Source of the DNA: Reyranella sp.
GTDB taxonomy: Bacteria; Pseudomonadota; Alphaproteobacteria; Reyranellales; Reyranellaceae
Length of the DNA stretch: 64,000 bases
Direction of reading: 5' to 3'
NCBI RefSeq assembly: GCF_004297265.1
Contig: NZ_SCUT01000063.1
Location: 1-64,000 of the forward strand
The notes beneath the pieces were generated by a model, which did no database searches, was not told where the DNA came from, and saw nothing but the letters and a program-made list of their open reading frames with translations. Shown here one piece after another: positions 49,076-58,686 of the stretch (within the stretch, counting starts at the first letter, position 1; each line of letters begins with the position of its first letter). The position numbers were made by a program, and so were the translations under genes.

Positions 49076-49690
49076 TCAGCGGCTGTAGTACTCGACGACC
49101 AGCGAGGGCTCCATCTGCACCGGATACGGCACGTCCGCGAGCTTCGGGCCGCGCACGTAGGTGCCCTTCATGTCCTTGTGGTCGACCGTCACGTATTCCG
49201 GCACGTCGCGCTCGGCGGTCTGCGTCGCCTCGAGGACCCGCTCCATCTGGCTGGCCTTGGAGGTCAGCTCGATGACGTCGTTGTCCTTCACCTGGTAGGA
49301 GGCGATGTTCACGCGGCGGCCGTTCACCTTGACGTGGCCGTGGCTGACCAGCTGGCGCGAGGCGAAGACGGTGATGGCGAACTTCATGCGGTAGATCACC
49401 GCGTCCAGCCGGCGCTCGAGCAGCTCGACCAGGTTCTCGCCGGTGTCGCCCTTGCGGCGCACGGCTTCGGCATAATAGCGGCGCAGCTGGCGCTCGCTGA
49501 CCGAACCGTAGTAGCCCTTGAGGCGCTGCTTGGCCATCAGCTGGAGGCGGTAGTCGGTCGGCTTGGTGCGACCCTGGCCGTGCTGGCCGGGACCGTATTC
49601 ACGCTTGTTGAGCGGGCTCTTGGGACGGCCCCACAGGTTCACCCTGAGGCGGCGGTCGATCTTGTACTTCGAATTTGCGCGCTTGCTCAC
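49076..49690 (-). CDS. rpsD: 30S ribosomal protein S4
   Basis: This 204-residue S4 protein nucleates 16S rRNA assembly in the small subunit. Signatures are KYKIDRRLRVNLWGRPKSPL, QHGQGRTKPTDYRLQLMAKQ and RLKGYYGSVSERQLRRYYAE. The S4 RNA-binding domain follows, with LLERRLDAVIYRMKFAITVF and ASRQLVSHGHVKVNGRRVNI. It is a free-standing gene, as in other alphaproteobacteria, with a 190-bp upstream region that may hold its promoter and the S4 control element; I cannot assign either. It is terminated by the hairpin at 49024-49050. Confidence 0.97.
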   Translation of the reverse strand: MSKRANSKYKIDRRLRVNLWGRPKSPLNKREYGPGQHGQGRTKPTDYRLQLMAKQRLKGYYGSVSERQLRRYYAEAVRRKGDTGENLVELLERRLDAVIYRMKFAITVFASRQLVSHGHVKVNGRRVNIASYQVKDNDVIELTSKASQMERVLEATQTAERDVPEYVTVDHKDMKGTYVRGPKLADVPYPVQMEPSLVVEYYSR

Positions 49691-49880
49691 GCTGCACTCC
49701 GTGATTGTGCGCCCCGCTTCGCGGGCACGCCGTGTTGTCCGGATAGGCCTTGTTCCGACACGTAAGTCGGGGCGGGAGGAGAGCCCGAACGGCTCTCAAC
49801 CACGTTCTCCGGAAGAAGGGCGGAACATACTGGCCGTTTCCGGCCAGTCAAGCAGGCGTTAAGCCTTGAATATCAATGAC

Positions 49881-50303
49881 TTAGATCTCAACCAGCACGA
49901 TTTCGTGGGTCACGGCGGCGGATTTCTTCACCATGGCGGTGGCCGAACAGTACTTTTCGTCCGACAGGCTGACCGCCCGCTCGACCAGCGCCCTGTTCAG
50001 CTTCCGGCCGCGCACGGTGTAAACCAGCTTCACCGAGGTGTAGACTTTGGGATGGTCCTCGGCCCGCTCGGCGACCAGCGAGACCTCGACCCCCTCGATG
50101 TCCTGACGCTGCTTTTTCAGCATGGAGACAACGTCGATGGCGGTGCAGCCGCCCATCCCCATCAGCAGCACTTCCATCGGCCGGGAGGCGAGGTTGCGGC
50201 CGCCGATGTCGGGCGCACCGTCCATGGTGATGGTGTGGCCGCTGCCCCCCTCGGCGACCATCAGCATCCCGTCGACCCAGGTGATCTTGGCGGTGTTGGA
50301 CAT
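49881..50303 (-). CDS. OsmC/Ohr-family peroxiredoxin-like protein
   Basis: This 140-residue OsmC-type protein has the two reactive cysteines in GMGGCTAIDVVSMLKKQ and SDEKYCSATAMVKKSA, with RPMEVLLMGM between strands. The pattern resembles the YhfA subgroup more than Ohr. It should reduce organic hydroperoxides or other thiol-reactive compounds. It starts 2 bases after the TrmJ stop and is the last gene of the EmrAB-TrmJ-OsmC run. Confidence 0.88.
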   Translation of the reverse strand: MSNTAKITWVDGMLMVAEGGSGHTITMDGAPDIGGRNLASRPMEVLLMGMGGCTAIDVVSMLKKQRQDIEGVEVSLVAERAEDHPKVYTSVKLVYTVRGRKLNRALVERAVSLSDEKYCSATAMVKKSAAVTHEIVLVEI

Positions 50304-50305
50304 GG

Positions 50306-51070
50306 CTATTCCTCGTGCTGCTTCTTCGACAGGAACTTGATGACGCCGTGGAAGGTGCGGGCCTCCTGCTCGGTCATCTCGGCACGCTGCAGCAGTGCCC
50401 TGAGATTGAGAACCATCGACGGGCGCATGTCCTTGTTCCGCAGGAAGCCCGACTGGTCGAGCGCGCGTTCGAGATGATCGAACAGACTCTGCAATTCCTC
50501 CTTGGTCGCCGGCCGCGCCGCATGGTCGGCCAGGCGCACGGGCGGCGTCGTGTCGCCGGCGGTGGTCCATTCATAGGCCACCAGCAGCACCGCCTGTGCC
50601 ATGTTCAGGGAGGAAAATTGCGGATTGAGCGGGATCGAGAGCGCGGTGTCGGCATGGACCATGTCGTCGTTCTCGAGGCCGGTGCGCTCGGGCCCGAACA
50701 GGATGCCGACGCCCTCGCCCTGCCCGATCCAGCCGCGCATCTCGGACGCGGCCTGGCGCGGAGTCAGGATGCGCTGAACCAGCTCGCGATTGCGCGCTGT
50801 CGTGGCGACCACCCGCTCGAGGTCGGCGACCGCCTCGGCGACGGTCTCGAACACCTCGGCCTTCTCGAGCACGATGTCGGCGCCCGAGGCGGCGCGCTGC
50901 GCCCTTTCGTTGGGCCAGCCGTCACGCGGTGCGACCAGACGCAGGGTCGACAGGCCACAATTCAGCATGGCGCGCGCGGCCATGCCGATGTTCTCGCCGA
51001 GTTGCGGGCGCACGAGGATGACCACCGGCGTGACGGCGGCAACGTCGCGGCCTTTCGATGCGCGTCCCAT
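50306..51070 (-). CDS. trmJ: tRNA (cytidine/uridine-32-2'-O-)-methyltransferase TrmJ
   Basis: This 254-residue SPOUT methyltransferase methylates the 2'-hydroxyl of position 32 in tRNA. Hallmarks are VILVRPQLGENIGMAARAML, LRLVAPRDGWPNERAQRAAS, GILFGPERTGLENDDMVHAD and IPLNPQFSSLNMAQAVLLVA, which forms the trefoil-knot SAM site. The C-terminal helical extension (LFDHLERALDQSGFLRNKDM) is that of the TrmJ group. It lies 18 bp after the EmrB-like gene and 2 bp before OsmC. Confidence 0.9.
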   Translation of the reverse strand: MGRASKGRDVAAVTPVVILVRPQLGENIGMAARAMLNCGLSTLRLVAPRDGWPNERAQRAASGADIVLEKAEVFETVAEAVADLERVVATTARNRELVQRILTPRQAASEMRGWIGQGEGVGILFGPERTGLENDDMVHADTALSIPLNPQFSSLNMAQAVLLVAYEWTTAGDTTPPVRLADHAARPATKEELQSLFDHLERALDQSGFLRNKDMRPSMVLNLRALLQRAEMTEQEARTFHGVIKFLSKKQHEE

Positions 51071-51088
51071 GCCGCCCTAATAGCGTGA

Positions 51089-52597
51089 TCAGCGGCCGGC
51101 GATAAGGGGCGGGCGCCGCATCAGGAAGAGCAACGGGATCAGCGCCAACGAGCAGATCATCATGATGCGGAAGTCGTTCAGGTAGCCGATCAGTGCGGCC
51201 TGGCGCGTGATCTCGCCGTCCCAAATCGCAAGCTGCGTCGGATCGAGACTGACGCCGGCTGGATTCATCGGCCAGCCGGGATGGAACGGCGTGAATCGCT
51301 CGACCATATCGGCGCGATTCTGCTGGGTGTTGCTGGCCAGCATCGAGACCAGCACCGCGATGCCGATGCTGGCGCCCAGGTTGCGCAGCAGCGCGTTCAC
51401 CGCGGCGCCCTCGGTGCGCAGCCGCGGCGGCAGGGTGGCGAAGGTGAGCACGGTGAGCGGCGGGAAGACCAGGCCCAGCCCGAAGCCCAGCAGCACACCG
51501 TTCCAGACGATGTGCGCCTCGCTGACATTCAGGTTGAACAACGTCATGTCGTAGAGCGAGAGCGCGGCCAGCGCGAATCCCAACCCGATCAGCATCCGCG
51601 CGTCCACGCGGCCGATCAGGCGCGCGACCAGCATCATCGACACCATCATGCCCGCGCCGCGCGGCGCCAGCACGATGCCCGTGGTGAACACCGGATAGCC
51701 CATGAGCTGCTGCAGGAACGGCGGCATCAGGGTCGCCGTCACGATCAGCACGAGGCCGGCCAGGGCGGTGAAACAGAGACCGACCTTCAGATTGCGGTCG
51801 CGGAACAGCTCGCGCGACAGGAACGGCTGGCGGTCGGTCATCATGTGGATCAGGAACATGGCGAAGGCCACGCCGGCCACCAGCGTCTCTCCGATGATCT
51901 CGACCGAGTCGAACCAGTCGAGCAGATGCCCCCGGTCGAGCATGAGCTGGAACGAGCCGATGGCGACGGCCAGCAAGGTGAAGCCCAGCAGGTCGAAGCG
52001 CCGCGGCGCGCCGTGCACGTTGTCGCGCACCAGGGTCAGGATTCCGACGGCGCAGAGGATGCCGACCGGCAGGTTGACGTAGAACACCCATCGCCAGGTG
52101 AACTCGTCGGTCAGCCAGCCGCCCAGCGACGGCCCGGCGATGGGTCCGACCATGGTGCCGACACCCCACATGGCCATCGCCTTGCCCTGCTCTTCGCGCG
52201 GGTAGGTGTCCATCATGATGGCCTGCGATACGGGGACGAGAGCGGCACCGAAGCCGCCCTGCAGGGCACGGAACAGCACGAGCTGCTCGAGCGACTGCGC
52301 CGCGCCGCACATCATCGACACGACGGTGAAGCAGATCACGCAAGTGGACAACGTCCGGCGCAGGCCGAAGCGCATGGCGCAGAAGCCGGCGAGCGGCGTC
52401 AGGATGGCCGAGGCCACGATATAGGAAGTGACGACCCAGGAGACCTGCTCCTGCGTCGCCGACAGCGAGCCCTGGATCGACGGCAGCGCCACGTTGGCGA
52501 TGGTGCCGTCGAGCGCATGCATGATGGTGGCGGCCATCACCGAGAGGGTGATCAGCTTGCGGCGGCGCAGGACCGCCGGATCGGTGGCCGGCGCCAT
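51089..52597 (-). CDS. MFS multidrug transporter, DHA2/EmrB family
   Basis: This 502-residue protein has 14 predicted membrane helices and the DHA2 motifs: MHALDGTIANVALPSIQGSL, SWVVTSYIVASAILTPLAGF, LRRTLSTCVICFTVVSMMCG and GPIAGPSLGGWLTDEFTWRW. It exports drugs with protons and pairs with the EmrA-like adaptor encoded just upstream. The ATG at 52597 is 4 bp past the adaptor stop; a longer frame from 52639 would overlap it. It is likely cotranscribed with trmJ and osmC. Confidence 0.93.
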   Translation of the reverse strand: MAPATDPAVLRRRKLITLSVMAATIMHALDGTIANVALPSIQGSLSATQEQVSWVVTSYIVASAILTPLAGFCAMRFGLRRTLSTCVICFTVVSMMCGAAQSLEQLVLFRALQGGFGAALVPVSQAIMMDTYPREEQGKAMAMWGVGTMVGPIAGPSLGGWLTDEFTWRWVFYVNLPVGILCAVGILTLVRDNVHGAPRRFDLLGFTLLAVAIGSFQLMLDRGHLLDWFDSVEIIGETLVAGVAFAMFLIHMMTDRQPFLSRELFRDRNLKVGLCFTALAGLVLIVTATLMPPFLQQLMGYPVFTTGIVLAPRGAGMMVSMMLVARLIGRVDARMLIGLGFALAALSLYDMTLFNLNVSEAHIVWNGVLLGFGLGLVFPPLTVLTFATLPPRLRTEGAAVNALLRNLGASIGIAVLVSMLASNTQQNRADMVERFTPFHPGWPMNPAGVSLDPTQLAIWDGEITRQAALIGYLNDFRIMMICSLALIPLLFLMRRPPLIAGR

Positions 52598-52601
52598 CGC
52601 G

Positions 52602-53744
52602 CTAAGGCTTGGGTGACGCCGAAGCGCTGGAAAGTCCAAGCGACTTGGCCCAACCAGCCCACAGGCTGCCGAGCGACCGCGTATGGCCGGTTTCGACCTC
52701 TACGGTCGTGCTCATGCCGACGCGCAATGGCGGATCGCCCTCGCGACAGGCGACCGACAAGCGCACCGGGATGCGCTGCACGACCTTGACCCAGTTCCCG
52801 CTGGCATTCTGCGGCGGCAGCACGGCGAACTCCGCGCCCGTCGACTGGGCGATGCTCGAGACCCTGCCCCAGCACTCGGACTCTGGATAAGTGTCGACGT
52901 GGATCAGCACCTTCTGGCCCGGCCGCACGCGCGTGAGCTCCGTCTCCTTGAAGTTGGCCTCGATCCAGAGATCGCTGTCGGCCACCACCACCATCACCGG
53001 CACACCCGCGGTGGCGTAGCTGCCCGGCACCGGGCGCTTGGTGACGATGCCATCGAGCGGTGATTCGATCGTGGTGCGGCGCAGCTGCAGCAACGCCTCC
53101 TCCCGCATCGCCATCATCTGGCGCACCCTCGGATGATCGTCGGCGCGTATCTTGGGATCGCCGGCCAGCGCCGCCTCGATGCGCTGCAGATCTTCCTGCG
53201 CGGCCGAGATGCGCTGGCGCGCAACTTCGAGGCCCATGCGAGCCTCCTCGAGCTTGGCGGTGGAGGCGACCTTCTTCTCGGCCAGTTCCGACTGCCGGTC
53301 GAACTCGGCCTGCGCGAAGGTCTGCTGGCTGAGCGCCGCCTTGATCTCCTCGCGCTTGGTGCGCCACTGCGCGCGCAGGCCGCGGATCTCGGCGCGCACC
53401 GTCTCGGTCTCGGCTTCGATGCGGCTGAGCGCGTGGCGATACGACTGGTCGTCGAGCCGGAACAGGAGCTGACCGCGCGAGACCTTCTCGTTCTCCTGCA
53501 CCGGCACGTCGACGATGAGGCCGGAAAGCTGGGTCGCGATCTGGGCGCGGTCACCCTTCACATAGGCGTTGTCGGTCGTGACCGAACCGCCCGAGGACAG
53601 CCAGATGAAGAGCGTGGCGGCCAGCACGATCGCCGGCAGGGCCCACATGAAGGCACGCGCGAGGACGCGGCCCCCCAGCCGCGGACGACGGATAGCCGCC
53701 GCGATGGGCGGTGCCTGATTTTCCAGATGCTCTCCGTCTCGCAC
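52602..53744 (-). CDS. EmrA-like HlyD-family membrane fusion protein
   Basis: This 380-residue adaptor has one N-terminal helix (AFMWALPAIVLAATLFIWLS), the EmrA signature TTDNAYVKGDRAQIATQLSG, a lipoyl segment (VQENEKVSRGQLLFRLDDQS), a long coiled-coil hairpin (residues 90-205) and a C-terminal beta domain (LWIEANFKETELTRVRPGQK). It links the EmrB-like pump to an outer-membrane channel. The GTG at 53744 has no clear ribosome-binding site, but no other start precedes the helix. cimA ends 82 bp upstream. Confidence 0.92.
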   Translation of the reverse strand: MRDGEHLENQAPPIAAAIRRPRLGGRVLARAFMWALPAIVLAATLFIWLSSGGSVTTDNAYVKGDRAQIATQLSGLIVDVPVQENEKVSRGQLLFRLDDQSYRHALSRIEAETETVRAEIRGLRAQWRTKREEIKAALSQQTFAQAEFDRQSELAEKKVASTAKLEEARMGLEVARQRISAAQEDLQRIEAALAGDPKIRADDHPRVRQMMAMREEALLQLRRTTIESPLDGIVTKRPVPGSYATAGVPVMVVVADSDLWIEANFKETELTRVRPGQKVLIHVDTYPESECWGRVSSIAQSTGAEFAVLPPQNASGNWVKVVQRIPVRLSVACREGDPPLRVGMSTTVEVETGHTRSLGSLWAGWAKSLGLSSASASPKP

Positions 53745-53826
53745 GTTTATATGGTCTGCCCCGCTCTACCCGAGGTCAACCGCCAGTAGCGGCATGGCAG
53801 CTACGCCGGCTGCGCCGGAGGTGCTG

Positions 53827-55434
53827 CTAGGCAGCCTGGGCCGGGCGGGCACCATCGCGGAAGAGCTTGTAGGTGATGGCGTCGTAGAGCGCATTGTAGG
53901 AAGCGTCGACGATGTTGGGTGACACGCCGATCGTGCTCCAGCGCCGGCCCTTCGCATCCGCACTCTCGATCATGACCCTCGTGGTCGCTGCCGTACCGCC
54001 TGTCGAATCGAGGATGCGGACCTTGAAGTCGACCAGCCGCATGTCCTCCAGCTCCGGGTAGACCGGCACGAGCGCCTTTCGCAGCGCAGCATCGAGCGCG
54101 TTCACCGGGCCGTTGCCCTCGCCCACCTCCATTGCGCGACGGCCGGCGAGGTCGAGCTTCACCGTGGCTTCGGACATCGCCACGAGCTGGCCGCGCGCAT
54201 TGACGCGACGCTCGACCAGGACGCGGAAGCTGTGCAGTGCGAAGTAATCCGGCACCGTGTGCAGCTCGTGCCGCGCCAGCAATTCGAAACTCGCATCCGC
54301 GCCGTCATAGGCATAGCCCTCGGATTCGCGGTCCTTCACGATCTCGAGCAGGCGCGCGACCCCGGGATGCCTGGGATCGACGTCGAGGCCGATCTGGCGG
54401 AAGCGCGCCATGATGTTGGAGCGGCCGGCCTGGTCGCTGATGACGATGAGGCGTTGGTTGCCGACCACTTCCGGATCGACATGCTCGTAGGTCCTGGGAT
54501 CCTTCTCGACGGCCGAAACATGCAGGCCGCCCTTGTGGGCGAAGGCGCGTGTACCGACGTAAGCCGCGCTGCGGTTGGTCGGCATGTTGAGCCGGTCGTC
54601 GAGCAGGCGCGACAGATGCGTCAGCCGCTGCATCGCCCCGTCCTTCAGCCCGGTGTCGAAGCCCATCTTCAACACGAGATTGGGGATCAGCGCGATCATG
54701 TTGGCATTGCCGCAGCGCTCGCCCAGCCCATTGATCGTGCCCTGGACCTGGCGCACGCCGGCGCGGACGGCGGCGAGGGTATTGGCGACGGCGTTCTCGG
54801 TATCGTTGTGCGTATGGATGCCGAGCCGGTCGCCCGGGATTTTCTTCACGACCTCGCCCACGATGCGCTCGATCTCGTGCGGCAGGGTCCCGCCATTGGT
54901 GTCGCAGAGCACCATCCAGCGCGCGCCCGCTCTGTCGGCGGCAGCGAGGCAGGCCATCGCGTAGTCGGGATTGGCCTTGTAGCCGTCGAAGAAATGCTCG
55001 GCGTCGAACATCGTCTCGTCCATGCGGGTCTTCGCATAGGTAAGCGAGTCGGAGATCATCTCGAGATACTCCGCGCGGTCGACCTCGAGGGCCACGTCGA
55101 CATGGAAGTCCCAGGTCTTGCCGACCATGCACACGTTGCGCGCCCTGGTCTGCAGGATGGACGCGAGACCCGGATCGTTGGCGGCACTGCGCCCGGCGCG
55201 GCGGGTCATGCCGAAGGCCACGAACTTGGCGTTCTGGAACTCCGGCGGATCGGCGAAGAAGCGGTCGTCGGTCGGGTTGGCTCCCGGCCAGCCGCCTTCA
55301 ATATAGTCGATGCCCAACCGGTCGAGCTCGCGCGCAATCGCGGCCTTGTCGGCCACGGTGAAATCGACGCCCTGCGTCTGGGCCCCGTCCCGCAGGGTGG
55401 TGTCGAAGAGATAGACTCGGTTGGATGACGTCAT
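53827..55434 (-). CDS. cimA: (R)-citramalate synthase
   Basis: This 535-residue member of the LeuA-like family condenses pyruvate and acetyl-CoA to citramalate, a threonine-independent route to isoleucine. Motifs are LFDTTLRDGAQTQGVDFTVA, IDYIEGGWPGANPTDDRFF, WMVLCDTNGGTLPHEIERIV, GIHTHNDTENAVANTLAAV and GTINGLGERCGNANMIALIP, with a C-terminal regulatory domain (VKLDLAGRRAMEVGEGNGPV). The GGWPGANPTD segment distinguishes CimA from LeuA. The ATG at 55434 begins on the conserved strand. Confidence 0.94.
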   Translation of the reverse strand: MTSSNRVYLFDTTLRDGAQTQGVDFTVADKAAIARELDRLGIDYIEGGWPGANPTDDRFFADPPEFQNAKFVAFGMTRRAGRSAANDPGLASILQTRARNVCMVGKTWDFHVDVALEVDRAEYLEMISDSLTYAKTRMDETMFDAEHFFDGYKANPDYAMACLAAADRAGARWMVLCDTNGGTLPHEIERIVGEVVKKIPGDRLGIHTHNDTENAVANTLAAVRAGVRQVQGTINGLGERCGNANMIALIPNLVLKMGFDTGLKDGAMQRLTHLSRLLDDRLNMPTNRSAAYVGTRAFAHKGGLHVSAVEKDPRTYEHVDPEVVGNQRLIVISDQAGRSNIMARFRQIGLDVDPRHPGVARLLEIVKDRESEGYAYDGADASFELLARHELHTVPDYFALHSFRVLVERRVNARGQLVAMSEATVKLDLAGRRAMEVGEGNGPVNALDAALRKALVPVYPELEDMRLVDFKVRILDSTGGTAATTRVMIESADAKGRRWSTIGVSPNIVDASYNALYDAITYKLFRDGARPAQAA

Positions 55435-55764
55435 GACTCGGCCTTTTCGAAGGGCCGGGACCATACGCCTAACTTGCCTGCCGCGACACCCGACAAAGGA
55501 ATAGCTAGGGTTCCGGGGAATGATCCCAATTCCTGCCCGACGGCCGTTCCTGCCCTCCCGCCCTCTCGAAATGCTCTCGGTCAACCGGTACCACGCCTTG
55601 CGGGGCCACCGTTGGGGCACGCCTGGAAGCGACGTGCGGAAATGGAATCCATGGAATGCGCGCACGGTTTTCCGCAGCGGGTACCATGAGCGGCAATATA
55701 AACGTGTATGTGCCGCAATGATCACCTCGGTAAAAAGACGACTGAGTCTGGAAGGAACGACGCC
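55435..55764. other. Intergenic region, no gene seen
   Basis: This 330-base stretch separates the divergent cimA and enolase-superfamily genes. It has short open frames but none with recognisable protein features. It should hold both promoters. GGAAGGA lies just before the downstream ATG at 55765. I see no riboswitch-like or tRNA-like structure. Confidence 0.6.
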
Positions 55765-56883
55765 ATGACCACCGCCACCACCATCACCGAATTGCGCACG
55801 ACACTGCTGCAGGTGCCTTGGCGGTCCTCGCCGCCCGCCGCGGGCATCCTGGCGCCGGGGCCGCGCGAGATCTTCGTGCTGGAGATCGAGACGCAGGGCG
55901 GGTTGGTCGGGATGAGCTATCTGATGCCGCTGCATGGCGGGCTGCACACGCTGGACGCCTGCATGAAGGAGCTGATCGCGCCCTATGTGATCGGCCGCGA
56001 CGCAACGGAGATCGAGGGCATCTGGCAGACCCTCTACAAGAACAACTTCTGGCTGGGCCGCATGGGCGTCACCCTGTTCGCCCAGAGCGCCGTCGACATG
56101 GCGCTGTGGGACATCGTGGGCAAGCGTGCCGGCCTGCCGCTGTTCCGCCTGTGGGGCGCCGCGCGCACCAAGATCCCGGCCTACGGGTCCGGCTGTTTCC
56201 GAGGCCTCGGCCGCGACGGCATGATCAAGCGGGCCAAGGAGTTCACCGCCCAAGGGCTGAAGGCCATCAAGATGCAGGTGGCGCACATCCGGCCGTGGCG
56301 CGAGGACGTCGAGAACGTACGGGCGATGCGCGAGGCGATGGGCGACGGCATCGAGATCATGATCGACGTCAACATGGGCTGGGACGCCGACACCGCCATC
56401 CAGGCCGGCCACCGCATCGACGAGTTCGATCCCTACTGGCTCGAAGAGCCGGTCGTCGCCGAGGATTTCGCGGGCTATCGCCGCATCGCCGCGGCGCTGA
56501 AGACGCGCGTGGTCGGCGGCGAGAGCCACTTCATGCGGAACGACCTCCGGCCCTTCTTCGAGCATCCCGGCACGCCGATCCTGCAGCCCGACCCGATGCG
56601 CGGCGGCTACTCCGAGCTGCGCAAGATCGCGTCGATGGCAGAACCCCACGGCATCCGCCTGGCGCCGCACCTGTTCCACGAGCAGATGGTCCATGTGCTG
56701 GCCTCGATCCCCAATGCGAGCTACCTCGAATACATGGACTGGAACGACGATCTCTGGATCGAGCCGGTCTTGCCGGCAAAGGACGGCACCATGTCGCCGC
56801 CCGAGCGACCCGGTCACGGCGTCGTCTTCCGCCCGGAAGTCCTGAAGGACCACCGCATTGGCGGGCAACGCCTCACGGGCTGA
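55765..56883 (+). CDS. Enolase-superfamily protein (mandelate racemase/muconate lactonizing type)
   Basis: This 372-residue protein has the capping domain plus barrel of the mandelate-racemase subgroup. Metal ligands are Asp201 (MIDVNMGW), Glu227 (WLEEPV) and Glu253 (VGGESH), and the general-base His is His302 (LAPHLFHEQM). At the KxK position it reads Lys169-Met-Gln171, so the second lysine, the S-face base in mandelate racemase, is replaced by Gln. It probably dehydrates or epimerises a sugar acid; identity is open. GGAAGGA supports the ATG at 55765. Confidence 0.88.
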   Translation: MTTATTITELRTTLLQVPWRSSPPAAGILAPGPREIFVLEIETQGGLVGMSYLMPLHGGLHTLDACMKELIAPYVIGRDATEIEGIWQTLYKNNFWLGRMGVTLFAQSAVDMALWDIVGKRAGLPLFRLWGAARTKIPAYGSGCFRGLGRDGMIKRAKEFTAQGLKAIKMQVAHIRPWREDVENVRAMREAMGDGIEIMIDVNMGWDADTAIQAGHRIDEFDPYWLEEPVVAEDFAGYRRIAAALKTRVVGGESHFMRNDLRPFFEHPGTPILQPDPMRGGYSELRKIASMAEPHGIRLAPHLFHEQMVHVLASIPNASYLEYMDWNDDLWIEPVLPAKDGTMSPPERPGHGVVFRPEVLKDHRIGGQRLTG

Positions 56884-57017
56884 CACCGCGTATTCCTTGA
56901 TTCGAGCGACGGCCGCGACTATCTAGCAGCCGTCGCCAACAGAAATGGATCGCACCGCAATGGATTTCCACCTGACCGCAATGCCCGCCCGCCTTGCCAT
57001 CAGGGGACTCCATTTCC

Positions 57018-58610
57018 ATGCCGTCCATCACGCTTACCGGCCTCACCGCGACCACGCCTGACGGCCACACCCTCTTCCAGAATCTGGACCTGAGCTTCGA
57101 CGGCGGCCGCGCCGCCCTGGTCGGCCGCAACGGCGTCGGCAAGACGACGCTGCTCGAGATCATCTCCGGAGCACTACTGCCACAGGCGGGAACCGTGTCG
57201 AGGACCGGCACGCTCGGTGTCCTGAGGCAGACCGTGCAGGTCGCACCGGGGGAGTCGCTGGCCGACTTGATGGGCGTCACTACAGCCCTCGACGTGCTGC
57301 GCCGAGCCGAGGACGGCCAGGCCACGGCTGACGAGCTGGCGTCCGCCGACTGGACCCTGGAAGCCCGCATCGCCTCGACGATGGAGCGTGTCGGACTTCG
57401 TGTCGAGCCAGCGACGCTACTGTCAACGCTTTCGGGCGGCCAGCGAACGCGCGCCGCCTTGTGTGCCCTGGTCCTCACCGAACCGGACTTCATCCTGCTG
57501 GACGAACCGACCAACAATCTCGACCGCGAGGGACGCACCGCTGTGATCGAACTGCTGGCATCGTGGCGGTCGGGCGCGATCATCGTCAGCCACGACCGCG
57601 AGCTGCTCGAAACGGTCGACACCATCGTCGAGATGACGTCGCTGGGCGTCACCCGCTATGGCGGCAACTGGAGTCACTACCGCGAGCGCAAGGCCCTGGA
57701 ACTGGCCGCCGCCCGGCACGCCCTTGCCGATGCCGAACGCCGCGTGGCCGAGGTGGCCCGCGCGGCGCAGGCGACCGCCGAGCGCAAGGCGCGCAAGGAC
57801 GGAGCCGGCCAGCGAAAGCGGGCGAAGGGCGACATGCCGCGCATCCTCGCCGGTGCGCGACAGAACCGCGCCGAAGCCACCTCAGGCGACAATGCGCGCG
57901 TCGCAGAGCGGCGACGGACGCAGGCGGTGGAGGATGCCGCCGCCGCGCGCCACCGGATCGAGGTCCTGCAGCCACTGTCGATGGTATTGCCTTCGACCGG
58001 CCTGCCAACCGGCAAGACCGTGCTGCTCCTCGATATGGTAAGGGTCGGCTACGAAAGAAGCCGCACGATCATCGACGGGCTCTCTTTCAGCCTCACGGGT
58101 CCGGAGCGCGTGGCGATCACCGGACCGAACGGATCGGGCAAGTCGACGTTGCTCGCGCTCATCGCCGGCAAGCTCGAGCCGTGGTCGGGCCGCGTGCGCC
58201 TGCACACGGACGTCGCGATGCTCGACCAACAGGTGAGCCTGCTCGATCCGTCGCGGTCAATTCGTGACAACTTCCTGCGGATCAATCCGGACGCCGAGGA
58301 GAATGCCTGCCGCGCCGCGCTTGCCCGCTTCATGTTCCGCGCCGACGCGGCGTTGCAGGTCGTTTCGACCTTGAGCGGCGGCCAGATGCTGCGCGCAGGG
58401 CTCGCCTGCGTGCTGGGCGGCACCAGGCCGCCACCGCTCCTGATCCTCGACGAGCCGACCAACCATCTCGACATCGAATCGATCGAGGCGGTGGAGAGCG
58501 GGCTGCGCGCATTTGACGGCGCGTTGCTGGTGGTGAGCCACGACGAGCCCTTTCTCGCCGCGATCGACGTGACGCGTCGCCTCGACTTGCCCGGCAGAGG
58601 AGCCGCCTGA
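57018..58610 (+). CDS. ABC-F family ATP-binding protein
   Basis: This 530-residue protein has two ABC domains on one chain and no membrane segments. Walker A motifs are GRNGVGKT and GPNGSGKS, signatures TLSGGQRTR and TLSGGQMLR, and Walker B motifs LLDEPTNNLD and ILDEPTNHLD, joined by a charged Arg/Lys/Ala-rich linker. ABC-F proteins act on the ribosome, giving antibiotic resistance or rescuing stalled elongation. The ATG at 57018 starts at SITLTGLTATTPDGHTLF; the longer frame adds eight residues. It is an isolated gene before the second TRAP operon. Confidence 0.92.
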   Translation: MPSITLTGLTATTPDGHTLFQNLDLSFDGGRAALVGRNGVGKTTLLEIISGALLPQAGTVSRTGTLGVLRQTVQVAPGESLADLMGVTTALDVLRRAEDGQATADELASADWTLEARIASTMERVGLRVEPATLLSTLSGGQRTRAALCALVLTEPDFILLDEPTNNLDREGRTAVIELLASWRSGAIIVSHDRELLETVDTIVEMTSLGVTRYGGNWSHYRERKALELAAARHALADAERRVAEVARAAQATAERKARKDGAGQRKRAKGDMPRILAGARQNRAEATSGDNARVAERRRTQAVEDAAAARHRIEVLQPLSMVLPSTGLPTGKTVLLLDMVRVGYERSRTIIDGLSFSLTGPERVAITGPNGSGKSTLLALIAGKLEPWSGRVRLHTDVAMLDQQVSLLDPSRSIRDNFLRINPDAEENACRAALARFMFRADAALQVVSTLSGGQMLRAGLACVLGGTRPPPLLILDEPTNHLDIESIEAVESGLRAFDGALLVVSHDEPFLAAIDVTRRLDLPGRGAA

Positions 58611-58686
58611 AGACCGCAATCCCTACCCCGATGGCATGGATGTTGCTGCCGATGGGACAGTTATCACCCGGGGACAGGGGACAGGG

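Noticed and set aside
55435..56886. N-terminal extension of the cimA frame upstream to 56886
   Set aside because: The extra residues run antisense to the enolase-superfamily gene. CimA homology starts at the ATG at 55434.
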